Positions 35,973-48,311 of a DNA stretch of 64,000 bases are shown one piece after another. Position 1 is the first letter of the stretch. Every line of letters begins with the position of its first letter. Origin of the DNA: Bolinopsis microptera (Eukaryota > Ctenophora > Tentaculata > Lobata > Bolinopsidae). Made by a program: the position numbers and the translations under genes. The notes below the pieces were generated by a model. That model saw only the letters and a program-made list of their open reading frames with translations, ran no database searches and was not told the DNA's origin. The stretch covers positions 21,046,837 through 21,110,836 of the forward strand of contig NC_087073.1 of the NCBI RefSeq assembly GCF_026151205.1, written 5' to 3'.

Positions 35973-36784
35973 CTTTTCATTTAGAAGTCGACTAAATTAC
36001 TAATGTAAGTCAGACAGTCTTCTCTTTAAAACGTGTATTTGCTTCAAAGTGAATTTTGCTAAAATTATGTCACATGTTATTAAAGTATTAATGGTACAGA
36101 ACTGCGTGACTGAGACTCAAAAAATCAAAAACCTGATTAACCATAATTGATAATACTTTCTTTCCGCCAAAGTGTTCGTTATATCGCGTTTTTACTGTAC
36201 ATTCAAACAATTGCTCATCTAAAACCCACGTACCCATGATATTCCAAATTAATTAGAGGTCACTTATAAGTTCAAGATGATTTGTTTTGCACCCATGGTC
36301 TTTGTTTGTCCGCTAGGCTACAGTGAGGTTTGCTAGAGTTCTCATATTATTTTAACTCCTGCAACTTTCAGCATACAACAAGACATAATCACATAAAATC
36401 AAATCAAGCTGATTTCTTTGCTCCCAGCACCGCCGCTACCCTTTATACCCCCTTCACTATTTTTTGATTTTTTTTTTCTTCATTCAGAAATTCATCAAAA
36501 GTCGTTCAGAAAGTTTATTTTACTTTAGTTCAAAATATTCTAATTCATTGTTTTAAAAATGTTTTTAATTAAAATAAAAAAATAAAATAAATATGCAACC
36601 TACGAAAACCAATTGTGCCCTCCCCGGGGTCTTTCCTCTCGCATTTGCTAGAGTCTCCAATCACCAATGGTGTAAAAGGAGGTCAGAATTTGTTCACACC
36701 AAGCTCTAACATCGTTATTTGTTGACCATCGGCCTTCACTAAAGGTAGGTTTTTAGAGTGAAGGCCGTCAGCTTGGAATGCAGG

Positions 36785-37180
36785 AAATACAACGTCAAGT
36801 GGGAAACAACGTCAAGTGGGAAACAACGTCAAGTGGGAAACAACGTCAAGTGGGAAACAACGTCAAGTGGGAAACAACGTCAAGTGGGAAACAACGTCAA
36901 GTGGGAGACAACGTCAAGTGGGAAACAACGTCAAGTGGGAAACAACGTCAAGTGGGAAACAACTTTAAGTGGGAATCAACGTCAAGTGGGAAACAACGTC
37001 AAGTGGGAAACAACGTAAAGTGGGAAACAACGTCAAGTGGGAAACAACGTCAAGTGGGAAACAACGTCAAGTGGGAAACAACGTCAAGTGGGAAACAACG
37101 TCAAGTGGGAAAAAAACGTCAAGTGGGAAACAACGTAAAATGGGAAAACAACGCCAAGTGGGAAACAACGTCAAGGCCCC
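36785..37180. repeat. 17-bp minisatellite (AACGTCAAGTGGGAAAC)n, about 23 copies
   Basis: Nearly perfect, with a few single-base variants towards the right end. Confidence 0.95.
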
Positions 37181-37649
37181 TTCCTACATGGGCCATGTTG
37201 GTTTTGGCAGATACTGTAGTAATAAAATATGAAGTGAATTGAGTGAAATGAAGTGAGTGAAAAGGTTGTAATATTAATAAAGGAGGGGGTTATAAGGTAA
37301 TTATCTCTATATCATGTCATGTATAAAAGGCACGGTCATGCTTGCCAGCACTAACGTCAAGATACAAATTTCCTGCCAAACTCATATTTATAAAACATAA
37401 TTGATAATAAAACATACTTTAGCCTTAGGCTTCCGTTTCGGCTTACCTTCACATCCATGTAAATAGAAGTAAGTCTTACTAAAAAATATTGATATTATTA
37501 TTAATACGCTGAAAATTATTTTATTTGGCCACAATTTACGAGCCGTAGAGCAACCATAAGCTTGGTTTTCATGGCAATTTTTGTCCACAAATGGGCCAAA
37601 TATGGTCATGGCTACCTCGCGGACAACGGTGATCGTTGTCTGAGTTAGC

Positions 37650-37650
<1 letters not shown>

Positions 37651-37683
<33 letters not shown>

Positions 37684-37800
37684 TTTGTTGGGGCTGCTCT
37701 CTCAATCATCAAAAATACCGGGCTAAAACCCCCTCCACCCCCTCCACCCCCTCCACCCCCTCCACCCCCCTCCACCCCTCACCCCCTCTTACCTTCACAC
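37651..37800. repeat. Poly-C tract followed by (CCCCCTCCAC)n
   Basis: A run of about 32 C, then six decamer-like units. The opposite strand is G-rich and quadruplex-prone. Confidence 0.9.
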
Positions 37801-38124
37801 TCGAAATGTACCCAAATTAACATTGCTCAGAATACGCACCATTTAGTAGCTGGATGGGTGCAGCCGACCGTAAAGTAGCTCAAGATAAGCTCTGATACGT
37901 GTATCGGTGTCTGCTTTCAGTAGTTTTCTGATTAGCAGGTAGCGATACCATTGAAAGGAGCAGCCTGACCCACAGAGGGAGAGAGAGAGAGAGAGCCTGA
38001 CCCACAGTTCCCAATATAATGGCAGGACCCTGCTATATCGATACATCTGATAACCACCTGCTACTAGCAGACTAGCTCTCACTGCCTACCAACCTGCTTA
38101 CCTACTCTCACTCAAAACCAGCTC

Positions 38125-38535
38125 ACCTTAATAAGGACAGCGTGTTCTGATGCTCTTTGTTTTGTTTTGACGCTCTCTGTTTTGTTCTGACGCTCTGTTT
38201 TGTTCTGACGCTCTCTGTTTTGTTCTGATGCTCTCTGTTTTGTTCTGACGCAGTGACGCTCTCTGTTTTGTTCTGACGCAGTGACGCTCTCTGTTTTGTT
38301 CTGACGCTCTCTGTTTTGTTTTGACGCTCTCTGTTTTGTTCTGACGCTCTCTGTTTTGTTTTGACGCTCTCTGTTTTGTTCTGATGCTCTCTGTTTTGTT
38401 TTGACGCTCTCCGTTTTGTTTTGATGCTCTCTGTTTTGTTCTGACGCAGTGACGCTATATGTTTTATTTTGATGCTCTCTGTTTTGTTCTGACGCTCTCT
38501 GTTTTGTTCTGACGCTCTCTGTTTTGTTTCGACGC
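38125..38535. repeat. 20-bp minisatellite, about 20 copies
   Basis: The unit is ctctgttttgttctgacg plus ct, with a longer variant including acgcagtg. Confidence 0.93.
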
Positions 38536-39824
38536 TATCTTCTGATCTCAGTTTTTACGATATCTGTTCTGTTATAACTGTCTTTTCTGTTTTAACGCCT
38601 CCTCTTTCCGCTTTCTCTTCTCTTTTTCGACTTTTTTTGTACTGTTTAGTGCTTTAACCGTGTGTCGACCTAATTGCTGGTACATGAACCAACTATTTAA
38701 ACTAAGTTATCTAGGTGGTATTCCTGGATTATTCCTAGATTGGTGGTTTCTCAAACTTTCTGTTTCACTTGCAAAGTTGCAACAAAATTATTAAATCGTA
38801 TTTGAATTTACTGCTGGATTTATAAATTGTAGATAATATCTTTTTGAAAAAAACGTTTTGAGGTATTAAGATTTATTAACTCTAATTCTTGTAATAGCAG
38901 GCTCTGCTGAGGCTCTACCACTTTTCCATTTAATTAAACTTGATGTCACGTTGCTCGGCAAATTGGGGTGATTTGTAAAATATAATTTATTGAAGTCATA
39001 CAAACTGTCAAACAAGAGTGAAGCAATCCATTTTATAGAATAAATGTGTCTTGAACATTGTACGTGTAGTTCCTCGCCCCTTAGTGACCGCGATTATTGG
39101 TGACTGGTGGATGGTGGTTGTAGTGATTGTAGTTAGTAACCATAGTTACCAAGTAGTTAGTAACCATAGTAACCAAGTAGTTAGTACTTACAAGTAACTT
39201 AAATTACAAGTAACTAGAATAATAAAGAGAATGTTCGTGATAGTTTCACAGTGAGGATAATCAGGTGACATCTTGAAACCATGGTAACGGCTGCTGTGAC
39301 CATGTAACTATAGTAACTAGTAGCGCGACCTGACACTACATTTGATTTGATTCATGTTCCCATACCTGTACAATATTCACTGCAGCATGTGATTTGCTTG
39401 AGCAAGATTTTGAAACGTTCGCTCAATTTTACTGATTGGCATCCTAAGATCGCTTAAATAGAGGATTCTGGTGCGATCACATTAATAATGGTGGGGAGCA
39501 TTATTAGAAAGTTAAAGTTTATATATGCACCCCTACTATAATACCGCCCCAAAGGGTAAATTTGATTGATCAAATCGTGTTCATTTGTCGTTAGAGTTAT
39601 AAATGTTATATGAGCAAGGAATGCCTCTTAGCAACTAATCGCGGTGTTGCCACTATTCATCTCATCAGTACTCAGAGTCGCAACTTAATCTGATGACAAA
39701 ATATTTATTTTTCTCTTTTTATGTCGTAGGTAAAGGGAGAAGAGTTTGCAATGAAAAGTGCTTTTTAAGAAGATGGGGATCTTGAAATAGGTCCTTACAC
39801 AATTGTACTAGTTATACTTGTGAT

Positions 39825-40192
39825 GTGTCACGCGACTAGTTATACTTGTGATGTGTCGCGCGACTAGATAAACTTGTGATGTGTCGCGCGACTAGATAAA
39901 CTTGTGATGTGTCGCGCTACTAGTTATACTTGTGATGTGTCGCGCTACTAGTTATAATTGTGATGTGTCGCGCTACTAGTTATACTTGTGATGTGTCGCG
40001 CTACTAGTTATACTTGTGATGTGTCGCACTACTAATTATACTTGTGATGTGTCGCGCTACTAGTTATACTTGTGATGTGTCGCGCTACTAGTTATAATTG
40101 TGATGTGTCGCGCTACTAGTTATACTTGTGATGTGTCGCGCTACTAGTTATACTTGTGATGTGTCGCGCTACTAGTTATACTTGTCGTGCGA
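39825..40192. repeat. 28-bp minisatellite, about 13 copies
   Basis: The unit is actagttatacttgtgatgt plus gtcgcgct, with ataa/ttat variants in the first three. Confidence 0.93.
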
Positions 40193-43100
40193 TGTGATCC
40201 TCACTTTGTCTAATTACGCTGCACTTATATTTTATCTTTTCAGTTCCAAAATAAGGAACTGATATCCATTTGTCGTGATGTTATGGATCGCTTAGGTTCC
40301 ACCAGGATCTGGTAGTCCTCATAATTCATCTCGCACAACTCCTTAAGAATCTTTATAAGTGTTTATGGTATGTGAACATTTGCAGCCTTCCAGACACTAA
40401 TTGGGTTAACGAGGTGTCGTACGTCACCTCAAGATCAGGGTCACAGATATACGTAGATTGGGCTTTTATTTTGGCATTATCAATTATGATATTAATCCTT
40501 ATAAGCCATAGTTTGTAATTACGTAATATGAGTTCCGCATTTCTAAGAGCTATAAGTATACGACCAGACGGATGATGTTTCCTGTTTCAGTTTAGGCCTA
40601 GCAGCAGAACCCAATTATGCTTCTTTAATCTTTATGCCCTAAAATCCATGCGGTAGACACTAGACAACCCCAAAGTAAAGATCAAGACAAAGTACAAACT
40701 GATCGATTACGTAGAGTGAGCCGAAACTACCATCGGTTGTATAGGGTAAGGCTTGAGAGTGGGGTTAGAATTTAGGTACGACCGTTTTACCGGCAATGCG
40801 AAAGCGCACTGCTGACCCCAGGGGGCCGGGGGGGGGGGCAGGTGGGGGGATGGGGCAGGGGGCTGCACTGCTGACTGCAGGCACGTAGCCAGGGGGGCTG
40901 CACTGCTGACCCCAGGGGGGGGGCTGCACTGTTGACCCCAGGGGAGGGCAGGGGCAGGGGGGATGCACTGCTGACCGACACTTCCCCAATCTTACATTAT
41001 TCCTGACTAAATCTTTATATTTTCCATCATTAACACTCCACGTGAGCCATTATCGCGACGTCTTTGTCGCGGGGTTATATCATGTATATGTATTATATGG
41101 ATAAAGGCAAAACGGTTCAAGCATCAATCGGTTGACGGTTTAAGCGATAAACATCAAAATTCTAATATATAAATATATATTTTATAATGCAATTTTACAA
41201 TTCCAATATGTATGAATATGATGTAACTCAATACAATAATTATTTTACTGAAGTGGTATTGGTGTCTATTTATACGTCTTGTATTTGATAGGTTAGAACC
41301 CCCCCCCCCCCCCCCCCACTAACATTATACTACCAATACTCTGATATGCATCATATCCGCCAAATATCCGTCATATTCACCATATCCGTGCAACATGCAT
41401 TATATTCATCCCAAAACAATGGAAGGGCTAAACAGGAACATTACGTTTGTTTTTGCCACAATCAGATGGATAGAGAGGCGGTGATGAATATTCAGGTCCA
41501 GTATCTGTGTATCTGTTATTATAAGTGACTTGTGACGATAAGCCAATGTGCTATGATATCTATATATAATATGATATATACTGTAGACTAATGATTCTCA
41601 CAGTCCCACTCTCATAGAACACCTTGCCCCCTGTCCTAGTAGTACTAGTAGCTGATATTACCTTCATAGTGTTCTATACAAATCATAGCCTCCCACTTTC
41701 TTGAAATTACTGGACAACCTAGTCTATCAGGGGTCGATCTTTTTCATCATCTTGCTCACCTAGATGTCTGGCAGTATTTTCATTTGTCAGAAATGATTCT
41801 GCAGCGCAAGATCCCTTTTCGTTGCCAGGTAAATAAAGTAGTAACTTATAGTAATAAAAAAGAGACCGTCCTGACTAAATAGCGCATCATCTTATTATGT
41901 GCTAAAGACCCGGGACTAATATCATCATTCTTTTAAAAACATTAAATTTCCATTTCTCTCTCATGAGTCGTGGAAATGCTAGCAGTGCTAGCAGTAGCAC
42001 TATTATGAGACTATTTTCGGTGAAAAGGAGCACCTGTTCGCAGATTTGTTCGCAGATTTGTTGTCGTCTATAAAGTTCATCAATGGGACGATTTATAATT
42101 ATACACCTGCGTATTAGCTATCGTAGGAATAAAGTTTGTTTGTTTTTTTTTCGATTTACCTTCTGCATCACAGCCGTCTGACGCTCGTAAATTTTTTACA
42201 GCCATTGAATTCTCGAAATAGGAACCTTGAGTCCCAAACTAAATGGCACGTGATATATTATTAATTCTACAGCCACATAATTGGTATCGTTGTTCTACAT
42301 TCTGCATCATCACAGTGCTGGAAAGTATTATTACATTAATGTATTAAATGTAAGTTGGAAGCGCGCTGGGACCTTATCCTTCCTCTTTAGCTCGTAACTG
42401 CAGTTAGCTTGTTACCGCTGTGGTAAATTGCCGACTATCAAATATTACGAGTTCCCTGTACCACTCTGCTTCAGTTGTAATAAGTTCCCCTACTCTGCTT
42501 CAGTCGTTATAAGTTCCCCTACTATTTAATATTAAAAACTGACTTTCGAATATCCTAATTAAATACATTTTGATCGAAAATAGGAAAATAATATTTGCCG
42601 CTGTAGAGTCCTGTTTTTTTCACACCCCCACGCCGTCCCGGTTTGTACGGCGCCGGGCGCTGCCGTAGAGTATTACGCCGTATAGTCTGGACCCCAGCAC
42701 TACCAGGTTGCTTCAGTCTGGTGGTCGCTTCCTTTAACCAGGGCTATTTGAATGTTTATTCAACCTTTTGGTCGAATCAACCAAATAAACGGAAAAGAAT
42801 GCCTGTTATTTGTTAAAAACTAAGTATTTGTTGATTACTGACGAGTAAATATTTAAGTTTCCGTGACTCTCAGATTTATATATAAATATATCAATATGTA
42901 TACGAACCACCTTCTCAGAGATAATATCAGTCTCACACCTTGAGATAATAGTTTGTTGAGCAGCTTGTGGGAAAGCAGAACTGTATCACGTGACTGAATG
43001 GTGATGGGGTGAGGATTATTAAATTAAGTTTACTTTTGTGATTTTTCCTTTCTGTGGCTCTGTCAGCCTATCTGGTTTTCCAAAATTTAAAAAATCCAAA

Positions 43101-43600
43101 GATTCGAAGTTCAAATTTTGTGAACACTGCAACTGTGTACATTGAGCGTTGCCGATTTATTTTCTGTTTCACACTCACTCTTAATTTATACCTTTTTTGG
43201 AATCTTCACAATATTTTACTGAATCTTAAATGATCAAACCTATTAAAGTTTTAAACGCGCTGCTGTATATATAATTATAGTTTTAGACTACTGACTACTG
43301 CTCCACTATACTGACTAGTGCTCCACTGCGCAAAAGTAGTGTATTTAGTATAATTACTACTTGCTACCCTATTTCAATCATTCCGTTCTCTATTACGCTT
43401 GAAATTTTGCGTTTATTGTAATATGTTAATCAGAATAAGAAGCACTCGATTAATATTTTATCATTTGTTATTGTTTTACAAACATTTTCGCTGTTTATTT
43501 AGAATTCTCACCTATTGAAGAATTAGACGATGACCAAGCGCTTTTATATTAATTTGGAAATTTATAATGTTAAAATTAATCACAATAATAGTCTCAGAGA
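40193..43600. other. Intergenic DNA with G-rich and C-rich tracts
   Basis: Contains a G-rich repeat at 40810-40975 (units of ctgcactgctgaccccaggg) and a poly-C run at about 41300-41320. No gene is supportable; open frames in the G-rich part are proline-rich artefacts. Confidence 0.6.
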
Positions 43601-43616
43601 ACCTATAATATCTCAA

Positions 43617-43830
43617 TTTTAGGGTACCTATTAATATTATGTGACAGCTAAAATAGATATGTGGTGTTGTAATTAGTTTAAAACTATAATATCCCCATTT
43701 TAGGGTACCTATTAATATTATGTGACAGCTAAAATAGATATGTGGTGTTGTAATTAGTTTAAAACTATAATATCCCCATTTTAGGGTACCTAATAATATT
43801 ATGTGACAGCTAAAATAGATATGTGACATA
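43617..43830. repeat. 81-bp tandem repeat, 2.6 copies
   Basis: ttttagggtacctattaata recurs with an exact 81-bp period at 43621, 43702 and 43783. It is followed by a poly-C run at 43841-43859. Confidence 0.9.
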
Positions 43831-43859
43831 ATGTCACGTGACCCCCCCCCCCCCCCCCC

Positions 43860-46800
43860 TCGCACATATGTTCAGAACCTAATTGAATTGATAACTCAAA
43901 CCGTATCTGCGCCATATCTGCTACATTATACGTATATAAACACCTGGTACCCGCCCCCACCTGTACAGCCGTCCGTTCCACCCGCTGATCTGAGTCAACT
44001 CCCGGACTCATTCACTCCTCTCTGCACTTTTGAGACAGGTCGGCTGCTTCTCACCGTTGCTCTGTTTGGGACTAGTTGTTTTGTGTACTAGTGTCCTGGA
44101 TATCTGGATATCTGGATAACCAGCCTCAGCCTGACAGTTATATTTAGCCTTCGTTTGTTGCTCCTGCTCCTTTATAAATAACATGGTCACTTGGCGCTGT
44201 TTCTCTGCATTTAGTGTCATACACTCATACAGGTTGAAAGTAAGGGCATAGCGAGGGGGGAGGGGGGGGGGTAATGTTTGCTATCTTTGTTATGAGCAAA
44301 GTCCACGGAATTGTAACTGACGAAGACTCTTATAACAATACAATTGTATAATATCAGTCACGTGACCTAGTTATAATCCTATGTGTACAGTTTGTGACAA
44401 TTTAATGATCTCAAATTGGAGATCTCAGAGGACCTGCGGTGCAGTACATAATCAATAAAGTAGCGCTGTTTTTACTCAGTGCAGTACATGATCAATAAAG
44501 TAGCTCTGTTTTTACTCGGCGCTGGTGTTGTTTTTTTACTTGGTTTATTTTGCTGCTTAATTTAGCTTGTAATTGAGCAAAACATTGCAATTGTGGTGAA
44601 ATCACCCTTCTATCTGGCACAGAAATTAGTTTTGGACGACTTGAAATTGTCAATAAATCGCCACAACAAAACTAATTGGCTGCTTTCTCTGGGCAATTAG
44701 CAATTAGCAATAGCTAATCTATATTCTCTACTTATTAGTACTTATAATTAGGATATGGTCACAGTTTGGTCCGGAAATGTAATTAGATTAAAGGATTGAG
44801 GATGACTTTCTGATAGGTATAAAGTTTTCATAGAGGGTAATTATGCCATATCTATAATGGAGTAAATACATATAGTTAGGGCAAGAGTAATAAACCCTGT
44901 GAATAAATTCGTAACAAAGGTTTTTTTACAGGAATGTGTTTTCCATAGTCCCAGGAACCACAAAAAATGCGTCCAGCTGAAATGTTTGGGCAAACATTTT
45001 TAGTGCAATTTTTCTCCAGCCCATACGCCCCACCGCTAAAAGAGGTTAATCGGCTTCCAAAGGTCTGTGAGATTTCTATAGGGGGTGCAATATGGCCACA
45101 TTATGGCAAAATATATATTAAGATTTGTTTGTCGTAATTCTTGATGGTTTTAGACCGATTGGAGCTTTATTTTTCGAAATAAATGGAATTTGTCACGTCT
45201 TTACGCTCTCAATTTCACTGAATTTTCGAAAAATACACAAAAATCTTTAACCTTTTATTTCAAATCATATATAATAGAGACATGAGACTAAAGTTAACCA
45301 TTTTCCACCATTTCTATTAGAGCATGACACTTTCAAAGCCCTGAGCACACTCCTTCATCCCTAAATCGGCAATTGTATGAATTTTGCCTTGTAGTTTGTT
45401 ATTGATGAGTATGATCCTGTATACTTCCCCTTCAGTAATTAGCTTAATAGACTAATTAGGTACCGGAATTTCGCGCCTAATTACCTCCTTCATCCTGATA
45501 CAGATAGTAATTACCAAGTTTTGTTTTTTATACTACGAAGTGTGACCCATGTGACACTGTGACACACATGTAGTATTCTATCTGCACTTTGTACAAAAAT
45601 TGTTGTGTAAAAGTGTAAAGAGCTTGTATCAGTCAAGTTTTAACGCGGGTGATATTGATAATTTGTTCCTTTTATGTTTTAGATAGATGGGTTATGTCAT
45701 TTTTACTGTCAAAAAGATCTTGATCAAATTACAGGCCCACCTTTTGAAGCCGCGTAACATTAGTTTGTATACTATAGGTTGTATATTGTTTAGTGCCACA
45801 TCTCACAGTCTGCTTATCAAGCAGCTGATTTCGTTTTGATCATTAATTGGGTTCTGAGAGGATCTTTGTTTAAATTCAGCACTATTGTAAGCAATTCCTC
45901 AAGACGCCTGGTAGTGCGAGGGAACCATTGTGACTAGCCCACTTCTACCAGAATGAATCTGGTTCAGAATGGTACTGGCATTCTACCAGTATTATACCTG
46001 GGAGCTAATCCATCGGTATCATTGCTGAACAGTTCTTAACTCCACAATAGTTAACTAGTGACTCCACAATAGTTCACCAATGATTAGTTTATTTGTCTGA
46101 CCAGCCTCTAACAAATGTATCTGAGCAGTATAGCCCTGTCTGAAAGTCACAAATCATGATGCAGCAGGCTGCCAGCTCTGATGCAGCAGACTGCAAGCTC
46201 TGGTGAAGCAGGTCGCCAGCTTTTCATGTGAAGCGGTCGTTTGTTTAGATCTTCACAATTTACATGGACTAGTCAGTATGTTGGAGTTTGGCCAAGCATT
46301 CACTAGACAACCCATATTTTAAAACAATTTGTTCCGATTTTCAGAGGTTACTGATTATCTTGTTTTGCTCTTATGAGTGGGTCAATCATTTTATGTTTCT
46401 TTTGGAAAAAATTTGTGATCGTGATTGGGTTTCAAGATTAAAGATGTTATTTGTTGTTGTTATATTTCGTAATATTAATAGATTATTTTAATATTGTATC
46501 TTTGCAGCTATGTAAGTTTTCAGTACGTCCTGTTTATGACAAAGGCATGTAGCCGAAACGTCGACAAAGAATTATGTTTTAACACACTGAGTGGAGACTC
46601 TCATTTCGTCAACTACAATTAAAAATAAAATCAGAGGTTACTTTATTAAAAATCAGAGTGGTATTTATTATTCCATTTGCACTATTCGTCGTCCTATAAT
46701 CCATAGGTTTGATTTCCATCGATATATTAATTTGATTAAATACGATATCGCAAACTCTGATTATTTAATCCCGCTATAATAACTCTAACAGTGATCTCCT
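43860..46800. other. Intergenic DNA, possible retroelement remnant
   Basis: Mostly AT-rich without frames. Around 46280-46620 there are degenerate frames followed by catgtagccgaaacgtcgac. That resembles a motif I associate with 3' regions of retroelements in many invertebrates. I do not see an RT core, so this is weak. Confidence 0.3.
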
Positions 46801-46811
46801 CTGTAGCCATT

Positions 46812-47313
46812 ATGACAGACGGAGTACTAGAAGGATCCTGTCCACACAAGGACTGCACTCCCCCTGTCCTGGTAGATGTTTCACTCACTAGAGGGCCGGA
46901 CTTGGCCTGTGCTGTCCTTATTGTCGTCATCTGCTTGATCGCCTTCTTCGGCAGGTCCGAGTTTATTCTTATTCTGAAAATTTTAGAACCCAATATCAAA
47001 CACAAGGAACTATTCTTTGATGTTAAACGCTAAAAACAGACTCTGCAAGCACGCAAGAGTAGATTTTCCAATTTAGTTTCGCTTCAGTACACACTGTTTG
47101 TCCACTTAACAAACTCCCCCTTGCAGCTGCGTGTTCCTGAGTACTCTCTACCGACTGAGGATACGCCGCATCTCCTCTCACCTCTTCATGGCTAGTCTGG
47201 TTCTAAGTGATCTACTGGTGGCAGTGTTCAGTATGCCCTTCGCTGTGTCAATCCTTATTAATGGGAGGATGATGCCTAAATCCCCTGACCCTACCTTCAA
47301 CAAGTATCTTCAG
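46812..47313 (+). CDS. Class A (rhodopsin-family) GPCR, first two exons
   Basis: Exon 1 46812-46954 (ATG at 46812) and exon 2 47127-47313 join in frame (phase 2; GGCAG-gtccga, ttgcag-CTGCGT), giving 110 codons. An extracellular N-terminus of about 32 residues with two Cys precedes TM1 (DLACAVLIVVICLIAFFGS). After it come VFLSTLYRLRIRRISSHLF (intracellular loop 1) and TM2 (MASLVLSDLLVAVFSMPFAV) with the conserved LxxxD (Asp2.50). Then comes the start of extracellular loop 1. This is typical of amine/peptide receptors; the ligand is unknown. Odd point: the usual GN of TM1 (Asn1.50) reads GS across the splice junction. Donor CTTCAG-gtattg is followed at once by a GAGAGG array and then corrupted sequence, so TM3-TM7 are not seen. 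Confidence 0.8.
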
Positions 47314-47321
47314 GTATTGAT

Positions 47322-47456
47322 ATGAGAGGGAGAGGGAGAGGGAGAGGGAGAGGGAGAGGGAGAGGGAGAGGGAGAGGGAGAGGGAGAGGGAGAGGGAGAG
47401 GGAGAGGGAGAGGGAGAGGGAGAGGGAGAGGGAGAGGGAGAGGGAGAGGGAGAGGG
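47322..47456. repeat. 6-bp satellite (GAGAGG)n beside the GPCR exon 2 donor
   Basis: About 22 copies starting about 10 bases after the donor. It marks the left edge of the corrupted segment. Confidence 0.95.
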
Positions 47457-47457
47457 G

Positions 47458-48223
47458 ATTTTTTTTTTTTTTTAAAAAAATTTTTTAAAAGGGCCCCCCA
47501 AACCCAAAAAAAAAAAAACCCCGGGGGGTTTTCCCCCCAAAAAAAAAAAAAAGGGGGTTTTTTTTTTTTTTTTTAAAAATTAAAAAAATTTTTTTTCCCC
47601 TTTTTTTTTTTTTAAATTTGGAAAAAAACGCCCCCCAAAATTTTTTAAAAAAAAAAAATTTTTGGGTTTTTTTTTAAAAAAAAAACCCCCCCCTTTTTTT
47701 TTTTTCCCCCCAAAAAACGGACTCCCCCCCCCTTTTTTTTTTCCCCCCTTTTTTTCCCCCTTTCCCCTTTTTTCCCTTTTAAAATTTTTTTTTCCCTTGG
47801 GGGGGGTTTTTTTAAAAAAATTTTTTAAAAACCCAAAAAAAACCCCGGAATTTTTTTATTTTCCCCCCCCCCCCCCTTTTTTTTTAAAAAATTTTTTTTT
47901 GGGGCCCCTTTTTTGGGCCCCCCCCCCCCTTTTTAAATTTTTTGGAAAAAGGCCCAAAAAACCCCCCCCCCCCCCCCTTTTAAATTTTTTTGGGTTTTAA
48001 AAAAGGGGGGGGGGGGAAAAAAAAGGGGGGGGGGGGGGGGGGGGGGAAAAAAAGGGGAAAAAAAGGGAGGGGGGTTTTGGGAAAAAGGGGAAAAAAAAGG
48101 GGGGGGGGGGGAAAAAGGGGGGGGGAAAAGGGGGGGAAAAAGGGAAAAAAGGGGGGAAAAAAAGGGGGGGAAGGGGGGGGGGGGGGGGGGGGGAAAAAAG
48201 GGGGGGGGGAAGGGGGGGGGGGG

Positions 48224-48257
<34 letters not shown>

Positions 48258-48280
48258 AAGGGGGGGAGGGGGGGGGGAAA

Positions 48281-48311
<31 letters not shown>

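Noticed and set aside
35384-35980. Cysteine-rich repetitive secreted protein (EGVCV repeats)
   Set aside because: No signal peptide, flanks without coding character, and two frames equally open; explained by a 15-bp repeat.
44008-44220. Minus-strand frame beginning MTLNAEKQRQVTMLF
   Set aside because: Helical composition is suggestive, but there is no motif and no partner exon; not enough to call.
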